DNA of 64,000 bases from Aliidiomarina sp. B3213 (GCF_003290085.1 NZ_QMKJ01000001.1:186001-250000); one strand, 5' to 3'. Shown: positions 47,671-56,860, numbered from the stretch's first letter. A program made the numbers and translations. Notes: a model not told the origin generated them from the sequence alone.

Positions 47671-47700
47671 AAAAAAGGGGACAAGTTGAAACTTGTCCCC
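47671..47700 (-). terminator. Terminator of the fur-linked minus-strand operon
   Basis: GGGGACAAGT (47677-47686) and ACTTGTCCCC (47691-47700) form a perfect 10-bp stem with a TGAA loop. Read on the minus strand it is followed by TTTTTT, so it ends transcription of the saccharopine-dehydrogenase-like gene. On the plus strand there is no T-run, but the stem may still cap the barrel-gene transcript. Confidence 0.88.
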
Positions 47701-47729
47701 TAGATCGTTCTTTGATGGCTGAGTTCTAG

Positions 47730-48761
47730 CTATTTTTCCGCAAGAAAGCGGTCGATTAGCTTGGCGCCGTATAGGCGAGAAGGGGTGTAAAACCCAGGTT
47801 TAAGCTGATTTCTCAAGACATAAATGGCGAGCTCGGTAGCGCCTCGTGCAGTTAGCGTGTAACCGTTAAGCACTTTTTCCCGAAGCGTTATGGTTTCACC
47901 TCTCTCATTTGAGATTTCGCCCCACACCCAAGTGGCAAGCTTTTCACGCTCTTTGCTGTCTGGTCCCGCAGGTTGTTTGTCGACCTTTTTACTTAACCAG
48001 TTCTGCACAAATCCGAGCTTTAGGAACCAAAGTACGTAGTTTAAACGCTTTAAACTTTTCACAAGTTTTGGGCTTGCAGGTATATAAACTTCTATGTTCG
48101 GTACGCCGGTTGTGTAGTAGGCCGTAGAAACGTCACCCCAAGGAATGGTCATGGCTAGCTTTTTACCGTCGCCAAAATTAATTTCTTCGGTTTTGTAAGC
48201 CAACGGCACGTTGATGATTTTTCCATCTTTTCGAACGGCACCGCCTTCGCCTAATCTTCTCACACTCGTTTTGCTGGTCCCTCGGCTCATTCTAGAACGA
48301 GAGTCGAAACCGAGCTTCAATTGGGTAGCGTCAGGCATTTGCGACTTTAAGCGAGCAGCTAAGCAGTCGGTGGGAATAACGTCGAAACCAACACCTGGGC
48401 AAAGCACAATGTTTGCTGCTTCTGCTTCATTTCGAAGGCTATGCGCAAGCTCGAAAACGCTAATTTCGCCGGTAATGTCGAGGTAGTGAGTTGAAGCTTC
48501 AATACAAGCTTTCATCATTGGTTCGGCAGTAATTTCGAACGGTCCTGCGCAATGGACAACTAAATCAACATCTTTTAGGTTCTCTTTAATCTCGTCTGCG
48601 TTGAGGTCGAAAACACGGTATTCAAGCTGAGTACGCTCAGCAAGTTCTTGAGTTTTACCCTCATTGCGGCCTGCAAGAATAGGTTGGTAACCCATTTTCT
48701 TGGCGTGATGAGTAATAAGTTCACCGGTATAGCCGTATGCACCGTAAATCATCCAACGCAT
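47730..48761 (-). CDS. Saccharopine dehydrogenase-like NAD(P)-binding protein
   Basis: A 343-residue protein with an N-terminal Rossmann fold: MIYGAYGYTGELITHHAKK matches the GxxGxxG nucleotide-binding loop, followed by LAGRNEGKTQELA and VVHCAGPFE. The family includes trans-acting enoyl reductases and saccharopine-reductase-like oxidoreductases; the substrate is not predictable here, and true lysine metabolism is unlikely. It starts 3 bases after the fur stop, so it is probably cotranscribed with fur, and ends at a strong terminator. Confidence 0.85.
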   Translation of the reverse strand: MRWMIYGAYGYTGELITHHAKKMGYQPILAGRNEGKTQELAERTQLEYRVFDLNADEIKENLKDVDLVVHCAGPFEITAEPMMKACIEASTHYLDITGEISVFELAHSLRNEAEAANIVLCPGVGFDVIPTDCLAARLKSQMPDATQLKLGFDSRSRMSRGTSKTSVRRLGEGGAVRKDGKIINVPLAYKTEEINFGDGKKLAMTIPWGDVSTAYYTTGVPNIEVYIPASPKLVKSLKRLNYVLWFLKLGFVQNWLSKKVDKQPAGPDSKEREKLATWVWGEISNERGETITLREKVLNGYTLTARGATELAIYVLRNQLKPGFYTPSRLYGAKLIDRFLAEK

Positions 48762-48764
48762 CAG

Positions 48765-49226
48765 TTACACCTCGACCCTGTGATGCTCTGCATCTTCTGA
48801 ATTATGCTCACAGGTGTCTGCATTCTGGCATTCGCCATAGAGATACAAGCTGTGGTTGGTGAGTTTAATGTTGTTTTTGTCGGCTACTTCAACTTGGCGT
48901 TTCTCAATAATGTCGTCTTCAAACTCAATAACGCGACCACAGGTAAGGCATACTAAGTGGTCGTGATGATTTTTATTGCTCAGTTCAAATACAGAACGAC
49001 CGCCTTCGAAATGGTGGCGTGTAACAATGCCGGCGTCGTCGAATTGGTTGAGAACACGATAAACCGTTGCTAAGCCAACTTCATCACCTTTCTCGAGGAG
49101 AATCTTGAAAACTTCTTCCGCACTGATGTGCTGGTTTTCAGGCTCTTTAAGTACCTCCAGCACTTTTAGGCGTGGAGACGTAACTTTCAAACCTGCTTTT
49201 TTCAGTTGAATATCGGTGCTCGACAT
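48765..49226 (-). CDS. fur: Ferric uptake regulator Fur
   Basis: A 153-residue iron-sensing repressor. An N-terminal winged helix (about residues 1-82) has GLKVTSPRLKVLEVL and EEVFKILLEKGDEVGLATVYRVL. The metal-binding and dimerisation part carries HHFEGGRSVFEL, HHDHLVCLTCG with the CxxC pair, and the C-terminal GECQNADTCEHN. The family length is about 148 in E. coli. An AGAGAGA site precedes the ATG. It follows fldA, as in E. coli, where both respond to iron and oxidative stress. I did not find a convincing Fur box in the 68-base gap. Confidence 0.97.
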   Translation of the reverse strand: MSSTDIQLKKAGLKVTSPRLKVLEVLKEPENQHISAEEVFKILLEKGDEVGLATVYRVLNQFDDAGIVTRHHFEGGRSVFELSNKNHHDHLVCLTCGRVIEFEDDIIEKRQVEVADKNNIKLTNHSLYLYGECQNADTCEHNSEDAEHHRVEV

Positions 49227-49258
49227 GAATTCTCTCTTTCACTTAAATGCGATAGCTG

Positions 49259-49287
49259 ATTATAGCCACAGATACCGCCAAAATTAA
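49259..49287 (-). promoter_or_regulatory. Candidate fur promoter
   Basis: On the minus strand TTAATT (49287-49282) is followed after 17 bases by a perfect TATAAT (49264-49259), about 33 bases before the fur ATG. It would allow fur to be transcribed apart from fldA. Confidence 0.45.
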
Positions 49288-49294
49288 ATGCTTA

Positions 49295-49819
49295 TCAAAC
49301 GAGTTCGTCTAACATCATTTCTTCGCGCAACTGGGCACACCACTGAACCACTCGTTCTTTGGTAAGTTCTGGTTGTCGGTCTTCGTCGATTCCTAAGCCT
49401 ACAAAATGGTTATCGTCCGCCATGCCTTTAGACGCTTCAAAGTGGTAGCTGTCGGTAGGCCAGTGACCGATAATAATGCCGCCGCGAGCCTCTACGATGT
49501 CACGAATCATGCCCATGGCGTCCAAGAAATACTCCGCATAGTCTTCTTGGTCGCCGCAGCCAAAAATAGCAATTAACTTGTCGGTAAAATCAATTTGTTC
49601 TAGTTCTGGAAAGAAATCGTCCCAGTCACATTGTGCTTCACCGTAATACCACGTTGGAATACCAAATAGCAGAAGGTCGTATTCAGCTATTTCTTCCTTT
49701 GTGGATTTCGCGATGTCTTGAACATCAATAAGTTGTTTGCCTAATTCTTTTTGGATCATTTGAGCAACAGCTTCGGTGTTACCTGTGTCGCTTCCAAAAA
49801 ACAGTCCAACTGTGGCCAT
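49295..49819 (-). CDS. fldA: Flavodoxin FldA (long chain)
   Basis: A 174-residue FMN electron carrier feeding enzymes such as those of isoprenoid, biotin and methionine synthesis. The phosphate-binding loop is FGSDTGNTEAVA near residue 8; the flavin-flanking loops are PTWYYGEAQCDWDDFF and GCGDQEDYAEYF. I chose the ATG at 49819, which follows TAGGA and gives MATVGLFFGSDTGN, near the E. coli start; a TTG 18 bases upstream is unlikely. It lies between the DUF2788 gene and fur. Confidence 0.97.
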   Translation of the reverse strand: MATVGLFFGSDTGNTEAVAQMIQKELGKQLIDVQDIAKSTKEEIAEYDLLLFGIPTWYYGEAQCDWDDFFPELEQIDFTDKLIAIFGCGDQEDYAEYFLDAMGMIRDIVEARGGIIIGHWPTDSYHFEASKGMADDNHFVGLGIDEDRQPELTKERVVQWCAQLREEMMLDELV

Positions 49820-49833
49820 GAACTTTATTCCTA

Positions 49834-50052
49834 TCAATTCAAATTAGATTGTACGAAAAATTGAATGACGCCTTTCGCAAGAAAACCAGCCATACCTAAA
49901 AATAGTACGAGCCAGACAAAGAAACGGCCGTATTTGGGCACGTCGCCTTTTTTAAGTACGTCTTGAATGGCTAAACCAATGAGTAAAAATAAAACTGCTA
50001 TACCCACATTGGTCATTAGAGACTCGATTTGCTCTAAATTTTCGCTAAACAT
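49834..50052 (-). CDS. DUF2788 family small membrane protein
   Basis: A 72-residue protein with two hydrophobic helices (about residues 15-32 and 43-66) linked by a charged loop, DVLKKGDVPKYGRF. This matches the DUF2788 family, which usually sits next to fldA in Alteromonadales and Vibrionales. Its function is unknown. It lies 14 bases before fldA and is likely cotranscribed with it. Confidence 0.85.
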   Translation of the reverse strand: MFSENLEQIESLMTNVGIAVLFLLIGLAIQDVLKKGDVPKYGRFFVWLVLFLGMAGFLAKGVIQFFVQSNLN

Positions 50053-50128
50053 CAGAACTCCAAATTCGTATACGTTTTAAGCCTGTATACGTTAGCCATA
50101 TTTCATGGCGCAGATTCTACCACAAATG

Positions 50129-50920
50129 CTATCTATTCTCATCTAGAAAACGCACGACAATTTTATTAAATACCGTTGGCTTTTCGGCATGAAGCCAATG
50201 ACCTACGCCTTCAATAGTTTTGGACTCTGCTTTTGGAAATCGTGAGAGGATTTCTTCTCTATGACTTGCTTGTACATAGTCGGAGTCACCCCCTCTGATA
50301 AAGAGTACAGGTCCTTCAAAAGTACCTTTACTGGCCGGTGCACCAATTAATGAGGGGTAGTTTTCTTCGATGGCGGATAAGTTCATGCGCCAAGACCAAG
50401 AGTTGTCTTCTTTTTTTAGATTTTTCATTAAAAATTGACGCACACCTTTTTCTTTGATGTCTTTTTCAAGCTGGTGGTCTACGTCGCTACGGTTTGAGAC
50501 TCGGTTGAAGTCGACAGCTTTAAGCGCGTCAATAATGGTTGTGTGCCTCGCTTCATAAGCGACTGGAGCTATGTCGGCAATGACTAAACCATGGACTTTA
50601 TCGCTATGCTCTAGGGCAAAATCCATAGCAATTTTCCCGCCCATCGAGTGGCCTAGAATAAATGTACGTTCGATATCTAAAGATTCCAGCAAACCCAGAA
50701 TGTCGTCACTCATTTCAGGGAAACTCATGGTTTCTACCCATGGCGATTGACCGTGGTTACGCACATCAATATTAATCACGAAATAATGGTCTGAAAGCGC
50801 TCTGCTTATAGACTTTAGGTTGTCTAAGTCGCCGAACAAACCGTGAATAAGCAACACCGCAGAGTGCTGCTTGTCGCCTAGAGTTTCATAATTTAAAGAA
50901 ATGTTTTTTGATTCGCGCAT
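50129..50920 (-). CDS. ybfF: Alpha/beta-fold hydrolase, YbfF-type esterase
   Basis: A 263-residue cytoplasmic hydrolase. The oxyanion region is LLIHGLFGDLDNL, the nucleophile serine is in GHSMGGKIAMD, and the catalytic histidine is in GVGHWLHAEKP; an aspartate in FIRGGDSDYVQ is placed near the acid position. E. coli YbfF cleaves short acyl esters; the native substrate is not known. The ATG follows GGGGAG by 5 bases. It is divergent from seqA, the same arrangement as ybfF/seqA in E. coli. Confidence 0.93.
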   Translation of the reverse strand: MRESKNISLNYETLGDKQHSAVLLIHGLFGDLDNLKSISRALSDHYFVINIDVRNHGQSPWVETMSFPEMSDDILGLLESLDIERTFILGHSMGGKIAMDFALEHSDKVHGLVIADIAPVAYEARHTTIIDALKAVDFNRVSNRSDVDHQLEKDIKEKGVRQFLMKNLKKEDNSWSWRMNLSAIEENYPSLIGAPASKGTFEGPVLFIRGGDSDYVQASHREEILSRFPKAESKTIEGVGHWLHAEKPTVFNKIVVRFLDENR

Positions 50921-50931
50921 ATATGCTCCCC

Positions 50932-50960
50932 ATGCAAAGGCAGCCAGCCTTGGTTATAAT
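50932..50960 (+). promoter_or_regulatory. Candidate seqA promoter
   Basis: A perfect TATAAT at 50955-50960 lies 17 bases after a weak -35 (ATGCAA, 50932-50937) and about 45 bases before the seqA ATG, in the gap shared with ybfF. Confidence 0.45.
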
Positions 50961-51005
50961 GCGAAGAAATTGATGCAATCATAACAAAAGAGAAAGCATA
51001 ACGGC

Positions 51006-51554
51006 ATGAAACAACTCAATATTGACGATGAACTTTACGCATATATTGCTTCCCATACACAACATATTGGTGAAAGTGCTTCAGACATTCTTAGACGTTT
51101 ACTTAACCTTTCTTCTTCGATGCAACCGATTGTGTCAGACGAAAAAGCTCCAGCGCCGGAGATTGAAGCTTCAACTTCGGCTAAGGTTACGCAGTCAACC
51201 ATTGCAAACTCTGATGCGACTATTTTTGATCGTGTTACCGAAGCTGATATTGCCGCGCAAAAAGGCAAAGTAGGGCAGTTTTTATACGTGCTTTCTATGC
51301 TTTACGCATGCCACCCAGAGCAATTTGTACAGGTGCTCACTATCCGCGGTCGCGACCGTCTGTATTTTGCGACCAACGAATCGGAACTTAATGCGAGTGG
51401 CAAGAGTACGAACCCTAAACAGATTCCAGGTAGTGGTTTTTGGGTGATTACCAATTCAAATACTACGAAAAAGAAGTCTATGCTGACCCGAGTTGCTGAA
51501 AAGTTAGGGTACGACACTAAACAACAAGAACAAATTAGGGACTTATTGTCATGA
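51006..51554 (+). CDS. seqA: Replication initiation negative modulator SeqA
   Basis: A 182-residue protein that binds hemimethylated GATC sites, sequesters oriC after initiation and helps organise new DNA. The N-terminal ribbon-helix-helix oligomerisation part is MKQLNIDDELYAYIASHT with SASDILRRLL-like residues, then a flexible Ala/Ser/Pro linker, and the C-terminal DNA-binding domain with NPKQIPGSGFWVITNSNT. SeqA implies Dam methylation in this organism. It overlaps pgm by 4 bases, the seqA-pgm pair known from E. coli. Confidence 0.95.
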   Translation: MKQLNIDDELYAYIASHTQHIGESASDILRRLLNLSSSMQPIVSDEKAPAPEIEASTSAKVTQSTIANSDATIFDRVTEADIAAQKGKVGQFLYVLSMLYACHPEQFVQVLTIRGRDRLYFATNESELNASGKSTNPKQIPGSGFWVITNSNTTKKKSMLTRVAEKLGYDTKQQEQIRDLLS

Positions 51555-53194
51555 CTATCCATGAACGTGCAGGGCAACAAGCTACCCAGCAAGACTTAGT
51601 GCATATTCCAGCTTTGATGGCTGCGTACTACGTTAACGAGCCTGACCCGCGTGACCCACAGCAAAAAGTGAGTTTTGGCACCTCCGGACACCGTGGTTCT
51701 TCTCTAAAAAAATCGTTCAATGAAGCGCATATATTAGCGGTTTGCCAAGCTATTTGTGGTTATCGAGAAGAGCAGGGAATTAAAGGCCCTTTACTCTTGG
51801 GTAAAGATACTCACGCGTTGTCAGAAGCCGCGTTTATCACCGCTCTTGAAGTATTTATCGCCAATGGTATTACCGTTCATGTGCAACAAGACCTGGGTTA
51901 TACGCCAACTCCCGTGATTAGCCACCAGATTTTAAAGTGGAATAAAGAACATCCTAATCAACTTGCTGACGGTGTGGTTATCACTCCATCCCACAACCCT
52001 CCAGCAGACGGAGGGATTAAATATAACCCTTCGCATGGTGGGCCAGCAGATAGCAAAGAAACTAGAGTTATAGAGAAATACGCAAACGCGATTATGAGCA
52101 GCGGTTTGTCGGGTGTGAATGCAGTCGATTACGACGAAGCCTTACATGCTAAAAAATTGAAGCGCTGTGACTGGGTTGCAAGTTACGTAAATGCGCTTGC
52201 TGATGTTGTTGATATAGAAGCCATTAGAAAAGCGAAAGTTCGTATTGGCGTGAACGCGATGGGCGGAGCTGGCATCGAATATTGGCGCGCTATCGCCGAA
52301 CATTACGAGCTAGATATCTCGCTGATCAATGATCATGTAGACCCTACGTTTAGCTTTATGAGCCTCGATAAAGACGGTCAGATTAGAATGGATTGCTCGA
52401 GCCCATTTGCTATGTCTAGCATGGTGGCATTAAAAGACAGCTTTGATCTAGCTATTGGCAACGACCCTGATTACGATCGTCACGGCATTGTCACTCAAGA
52501 TGGATTGATGAACCCGAATCATTATCTGGCGGTTTCAATAGATTATTTACTGAGTCATCGTAACTGGGGCCAAAAAGCAAAAGTTGGTAAAACGATTGTT
52601 AGTAGCGCGATCATCGACCGCGTTGTGGCAGCTCGTGAAAGCCAGTTATTTGAAACGCCTGTTGGTTTTAAATGGTTCGCTGAGGGCATGTTTGCTGGTG
52701 AAATCGGCTTTGCCGGAGAAGAAAGCGCGGGTGCGAGTTTCTTGGACTTTTCTGGGCAACCTTTCAGTACCGACAAAGACGGTATTATTCTTGGTTTGCT
52801 TGCTGCTGAAATTCTTGCGGTTACAGGCAAAAGTCCGAGTCAGTATTATCAAGAGCTTGAACAACAGCATGGTACAGCTTTTTATAAACGACTTGATGTT
52901 AAAGCTAGCCATGAAGATATGGAAAGCTTTAAGGAACTCGCCCATAAGCCTTTTAAATTGACGAATTTGGCCGATGAACCGGTAGAGAATGTCCTAACCA
53001 CTGCACCAGGTAACGGCGCTACATTTGGTGGCGTTAAAGTAGTGACGGCTAATGGTTGGTTTGCTGTTCGCCCGTCGGGTACGGAGCCGGTGTACAAGAT
53101 TTATGCGGAAAGTTTGAAAAGCGAAGCTCACCTTGAACAAATTCTTAGTGAAGCTTCGCAAACCGTAATCGAGTGGCTAGCACGACAAGCTTAA
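51551..53194 (+). CDS. pgm: Phosphoglucomutase (alpha-D-glucose phosphate-specific)
   Basis: A 547-residue enzyme interconverting glucose 1- and 6-phosphate, feeding glycogen and nucleotide-sugar synthesis. The phosphoserine loop is in TPSHNPPADGGIKYN, the magnesium loop in GNDPDYDRHG, the sugar-binding loop in FAGEESAGASF and the phosphate-binding loop in RPSGTEPVYKIY. The ATG overlaps the seqA stop (ATGA). The length equals that of the E. coli enzyme within a residue or two. Confidence 0.97.
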   Translation: MTIHERAGQQATQQDLVHIPALMAAYYVNEPDPRDPQQKVSFGTSGHRGSSLKKSFNEAHILAVCQAICGYREEQGIKGPLLLGKDTHALSEAAFITALEVFIANGITVHVQQDLGYTPTPVISHQILKWNKEHPNQLADGVVITPSHNPPADGGIKYNPSHGGPADSKETRVIEKYANAIMSSGLSGVNAVDYDEALHAKKLKRCDWVASYVNALADVVDIEAIRKAKVRIGVNAMGGAGIEYWRAIAEHYELDISLINDHVDPTFSFMSLDKDGQIRMDCSSPFAMSSMVALKDSFDLAIGNDPDYDRHGIVTQDGLMNPNHYLAVSIDYLLSHRNWGQKAKVGKTIVSSAIIDRVVAARESQLFETPVGFKWFAEGMFAGEIGFAGEESAGASFLDFSGQPFSTDKDGIILGLLAAEILAVTGKSPSQYYQELEQQHGTAFYKRLDVKASHEDMESFKELAHKPFKLTNLADEPVENVLTTAPGNGATFGGVKVVTANGWFAVRPSGTEPVYKIYAESLKSEAHLEQILSEASQTVIEWLARQA

Positions 53195-53198
53195 TCGT

Positions 53199-54515
53199 TT
53201 AGCTTTCAGAATCTTCTTTTACAGGAGGCCCAGTAACAGTGATGGCTGGGCTTTCTTCTTGCTCTTCGTCTTCTTCCTGGCCATGAGTTTCATCGACTAA
53301 GGTATATACCAACTCTTCTGATGTTTGTGCCGGAGCCAATGCCGCAAAAGCTGTGTGTGCTTGGTCTGTTGCGCGCTCTCTTTTACCTATGCGGTAAAGC
53401 GCATACAGCGCGACACCGCCGGATAAAATACCAATAAGAATGAAGAATAAATTAATTTGTCCGAACTGCATCATTGCCGCTACCGACGGCGCACCGATCA
53501 CTGCTCCAATACCGCCAACTTTAATAATAGCGCCAGTTGCGCCGATCATTTGGTCACGTTCAAGGAAGTCGTTGGTATGCGCCATCGATAAACTATAAAG
53601 CGGCAAAATACTTGCGCCGAGCAAAGCCATGAGCAGATAAATAACCCATGGGTAAGTTGCCGGTAGTTGAGAAAGTACAAAAGCAAAAAAGGCACTTGCC
53701 GCTGCGCAGCCAGCTAGAACTGCTCGTCTGTCGAATTTGTCAGAGAGTAGGCCAACAGGTGTTTGTGCAACTAACCCACCGAAGATATACGCTGCCATAA
53801 ATAACGTGACTTGAGGAACGCTCAGGCCTAAATAAATAGCATAAACAGGCCCGACACCATAAAACATGGCATAGCACGCTTGAATAACAAAAGCGGTAAT
53901 AATGCCCAGTGGTGCTTGTTCCAGAAGTACTCTGAGGGAAACTTTCTTCGGGCTGTGTGTTGTTGGCTCTACCGTTACACTGGCTAAAATGGGCACGAGT
54001 GACAAATTAATGAGCATGGCTACGATAGCAAAAGGAACAAATGTTCCTGGGTCTGCTATACCTAGAATCAATTGCCCGACGATAAGGCCACCATAGATAA
54101 GTACCATGTAGATAGAGAGCATGGCGCCGCGGTTTTTATTGTCCGCCATGGTGTTAAGCCAACTTTCTGCAATGACAAACATCGCAGACAAGGCAAAACC
54201 GCTAAGGAAGCGGAATAAAAACCAAATAATCGGGTCGATCCAAATGGACTGTACCAGTATTGATACCGATGCCAGCGCTGCAAGGCCACCAAACGCACGA
54301 ATATAACCCACACGACGAATGTCTTTTGGTGCGCGCGTAGAACCAAATAGGAAACCTAAGAAATAGGCCGACATGATAATACCGGTGGTTAGCGTAGAGA
54401 AGCCTTCTAGAGTTGCGCGCAAGCTGAGTAGCGTGCTGGTCATACCCACACAAAGGCCAATAAGGGTCATGGTGGTTAATAAAGAACTGACGGCGCGAAC
54501 TTGTTGTCGAAGCAT
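53199..54515 (-). CDS. MFS transporter (YcaD-like)
   Basis: A 438-residue protein with about 12 hydrophobic helices. The central loop GLLSDKFDRRAVL, between helices 6 and 8, carries the conserved major-facilitator motif A. The start MLRQQVRAVSSLL and the GVGPVYAIYLGLS block resemble the YcaD subgroup. The C-terminus (from about residue 390) is an acidic, disordered tail rich in Glu and Gln (EEDEEQEE). The substrate is unknown. An AGGAATAGAG site precedes the ATG. It converges on pgm with only 4 bases between stops. Confidence 0.85.
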   Translation of the reverse strand: MLRQQVRAVSSLLTTMTLIGLCVGMTSTLLSLRATLEGFSTLTTGIIMSAYFLGFLFGSTRAPKDIRRVGYIRAFGGLAALASVSILVQSIWIDPIIWFLFRFLSGFALSAMFVIAESWLNTMADNKNRGAMLSIYMVLIYGGLIVGQLILGIADPGTFVPFAIVAMLINLSLVPILASVTVEPTTHSPKKVSLRVLLEQAPLGIITAFVIQACYAMFYGVGPVYAIYLGLSVPQVTLFMAAYIFGGLVAQTPVGLLSDKFDRRAVLAGCAAASAFFAFVLSQLPATYPWVIYLLMALLGASILPLYSLSMAHTNDFLERDQMIGATGAIIKVGGIGAVIGAPSVAAMMQFGQINLFFILIGILSGGVALYALYRIGKRERATDQAHTAFAALAPAQTSEELVYTLVDETHGQEEDEEQEESPAITVTGPPVKEDSES

Positions 54516-54665
54516 CTCTATTCCTATCTCGTTGATTGTGGGGGAAAGTGTAACAGCGTTGATATTGTTCGGCTAGAAATTACCGAGCCTTTTCAGTGTT
54601 TAAGCTTGCTCCCACGTTAGGGGATGTTTATCATCTTGCTATTGCTTATAAAAGGAAACGTGTTT

Positions 54666-55730
54666 GTGACTAATCAACGGAACACTTTATTCATTGCTTG
54701 TCTGATGTTCGCCATGAGTTTTTGCGTGGTTTTGCCAACGCAAGCTCAAGATCGTGAATTGAGTCAGCTTATGCAAGTTTCTGTTCCGGTTGAAGATCAA
54801 ACACGGGCTCAGCGGTTTGTTGCTTACGAAGAAGGTATGAAGACCGTGATTGTGCGAGCCTCTGGTCAGTCTTCAACGTTGAATAACCCTGCAGTGTCTC
54901 GCGCGTTTTCAAGTGCTGTAGATTATATGGTGACTTATGGTTACGAGCGCGAAGAAGGGCAGTTGTACCTGCAAATTACTTACTCGGAAGAGCGTATTGT
55001 AGGGTTACTTCGGCAAGCAGGCGCACCAGTTTGGCGGGCAAGAAGACCTGAATTGATGCTCTGGATTGTAGAAACTCAGCCTGCAGGTTTACAGCTACTC
55101 GCACGTGACGAAAGCCACTGGCTTTTAGACAGCTTGCTTGAACAAAGCGCTCATCGTGGTTTGCCGGTCAATATGCCGCTACTCGACTTAAACGACAGAA
55201 TGGCGATTACCCCCAACGATGTTTGGGGACGTTTTAAGGAGCCGGTATTGGAGGCATCCTCTCGATATCCGACCAATGGCGTGGTTATGGTGCGACTTAG
55301 CGAAGGCGTAGGTGTTTGGCGTGCTGAATGGACCATCGTTATTCAAGACTTCGAGCGCTCAGGACAAGTAGATGCAGTTAATCAGCAGTCTCTAGGGGCT
55401 GCATTAGCCAATCAGTTAACGGAAGCTGTTGCGCGTCAATACGCAGTGAATTACTCAGCAGCAGATACCGGTTATACCTACTTAAGAATGACTGGCTTGA
55501 ACTCGATACAACAAATTGCTGAAGCAGAAGCATTATTGAGAAGTTTGGGTCCTATCGTACATGTCACCATGACGCGCTTTTATTCTGGAACTGCAGAGTT
55601 TGAATTGGCGGTAGTAGGGGATGCTAGTCGAGTTGAAAGTGCACTTGCATTAGAGCGCGCAGTGGAAGTGATAGATGATCCGTGGAACCAAGTCGAGTCA
55701 ATGTTTTTGGAGTATCGATGGCTGCGATGA
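54666..55730 (+). CDS. DUF2066 domain-containing exported protein
   Basis: A 354-residue protein matching DUF2066: after a signal peptide (about residues 1-27, ending PTQA) come DRELSQLMQVSVPVEDQT and the block AYEEGMKTVIVRASG, both typical. Function unknown. I prefer the GTG at 54666, 9 bases after AAAGGA; an ATG at 54624 is in frame but lies before that ribosome site. The gene overlaps the start of hda, so the two are probably coupled although they look functionally unrelated. The protein is probably periplasmic. Confidence 0.85.
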   Translation: MTNQRNTLFIACLMFAMSFCVVLPTQAQDRELSQLMQVSVPVEDQTRAQRFVAYEEGMKTVIVRASGQSSTLNNPAVSRAFSSAVDYMVTYGYEREEGQLYLQITYSEERIVGLLRQAGAPVWRARRPELMLWIVETQPAGLQLLARDESHWLLDSLLEQSAHRGLPVNMPLLDLNDRMAITPNDVWGRFKEPVLEASSRYPTNGVVMVRLSEGVGVWRAEWTIVIQDFERSGQVDAVNQQSLGAALANQLTEAVARQYAVNYSAADTGYTYLRMTGLNSIQQIAEAEALLRSLGPIVHVTMTRFYSGTAEFELAVVGDASRVESALALERAVEVIDDPWNQVESMFLEYRWLR

Positions 55731-56443
55731 AGCGACACCGGCAACTTACTTTGCCTGTTGAGCTACCTGAAACTGCGCAGTTTGAAACATTTGTGACCGG
55801 TGAAAACGAGCAGTTAGTCAACTATCTGCGTGAGTTCGAATTTTCAAATCAGTCATTTCAGCAGCTTGCGCTGGTAGGAACCCCTGGAAGCGGCAAAAGC
55901 CATCTGCTTTTTGCCTTTGTTGACCGTATGCAACAGTCTGGTGTGCAGGCTATGTATATCGATTGCAAAGAAATACAGGCGCAATTTCCACCGTCAATTC
56001 TGGACGGGTTACACCAATACCCAATTCTCATACTCGATGGTATAGACGCTGTTGTTGGTGATGAAGAGTGGTGTGTTGCGTTGTTTACGTTAATTAATCG
56101 CTTTACTGACCAGCAATCTGGCTTGTTGGTGTGGGCAGCGGAGAACGATCCGTCGGCGCAGGGTATTGTCGTACCTGACTTAACGTCTCGGTTAGAACTG
56201 GCGATACGTTTCCGTCTGCAAAAGCTGTCTGATGAAAAGAAAGTTACTGCTTTGAAACTTCACGCGAAAGCCCGTGGAATGAAGCTGTCGCGTGAAGTGG
56301 CAGAGTATTTGCTCCAACGGCTTAGCCGTGACATGAGAACCTTAATGAAGGTTTTGAAAGCACTAGACCAATTATCCATTAGAGAGCAACGTCCAATAAC
56401 ACTTCCGTTCGTTCGCAATGCGCTGAAGGAAGTTACGCTCTAA
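55718..56443 (+). CDS. hda: DnaA regulatory inactivator Hda
   Basis: An AAA+ protein of about 241 residues that, bound to the DNA-loaded beta clamp, stimulates ATP hydrolysis by DnaA and so prevents re-initiation. The N-terminal clamp-binding motif QLTLPV is present near residue 9. Walker A is GTPGSGKSHLLF, Walker B region ILILDGIDAVVG, and sensor 2 region RLSRDMRTLMKVL. I chose the ATG at 55718 (GGAG 5 bases upstream); an ATG at 55727, overlapping the upstream stop as ATGA, is also plausible and would match the E. coli spacing to QL. seqA is also in this window. Confidence 0.94.
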   Translation: MAAMKRHRQLTLPVELPETAQFETFVTGENEQLVNYLREFEFSNQSFQQLALVGTPGSGKSHLLFAFVDRMQQSGVQAMYIDCKEIQAQFPPSILDGLHQYPILILDGIDAVVGDEEWCVALFTLINRFTDQQSGLLVWAAENDPSAQGIVVPDLTSRLELAIRFRLQKLSDEKKVTALKLHAKARGMKLSREVAEYLLQRLSRDMRTLMKVLKALDQLSIREQRPITLPFVRNALKEVTL

Positions 56444-56449
56444 CGAGTT

Positions 56450-56854
56450 CTAATCACTTTTCCCTGCATTAGAGACATTGGCTTTTTTCAGCCCAAGCCC
56501 CAGCTCACGCCCTTTGTACCTAGCGTAAAATGTTGCGCCAATGAAAGCAGCCGTAACCAGCATCAATTCAATGGCGGGGATGTACCAAGTGCTCCAGTGG
56601 GTGTAGAGCGTGGTAAACCCATGTAAGAAGTACAAGATTAAAACGAAGTTAGCCCAAGCATGGGTATATGGATTACCTTGAATAATACCTTTTAATGGAA
56701 AAAGTAAGGGTAGAATCCACATTGTTAGAGCCAGCGGGATAGGCAAAAACTCACTGGGCATAAGCACTGTAACGATTACCGCCATATATACGATTAACAG
56801 CGGGTACGAAATTAGTGTGAGCTTGCGGTAGAACTCTGATGATGTTGGCAACAT
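56450..56854 (-). CDS. DUF2069 family membrane protein
   Basis: A 134-residue protein with four hydrophobic helices and the family blocks LPLLFPLKGIIQGNPYTHAWANFV and LYFLHG. It belongs to DUF2069, whose function is unknown and which commonly neighbours the arsC-like gene yfgD. It lies 6 bases after that gene on the same strand and converges with hda. The C-terminus is basic and cytoplasmic in prediction. Confidence 0.85.
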   Translation of the reverse strand: MLPTSSEFYRKLTLISYPLLIVYMAVIVTVLMPSEFLPIPLALTMWILPLLFPLKGIIQGNPYTHAWANFVLILYFLHGFTTLYTHWSTWYIPAIELMLVTAAFIGATFYARYKGRELGLGLKKANVSNAGKSD

Positions 56855-56860
56855 AAAACC

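Noticed and set aside
49227-49294. Fur box in front of fur
   Set aside because: I found no convincing match to the 19-base inverted repeat; only a -10-like TATAAT is clear.
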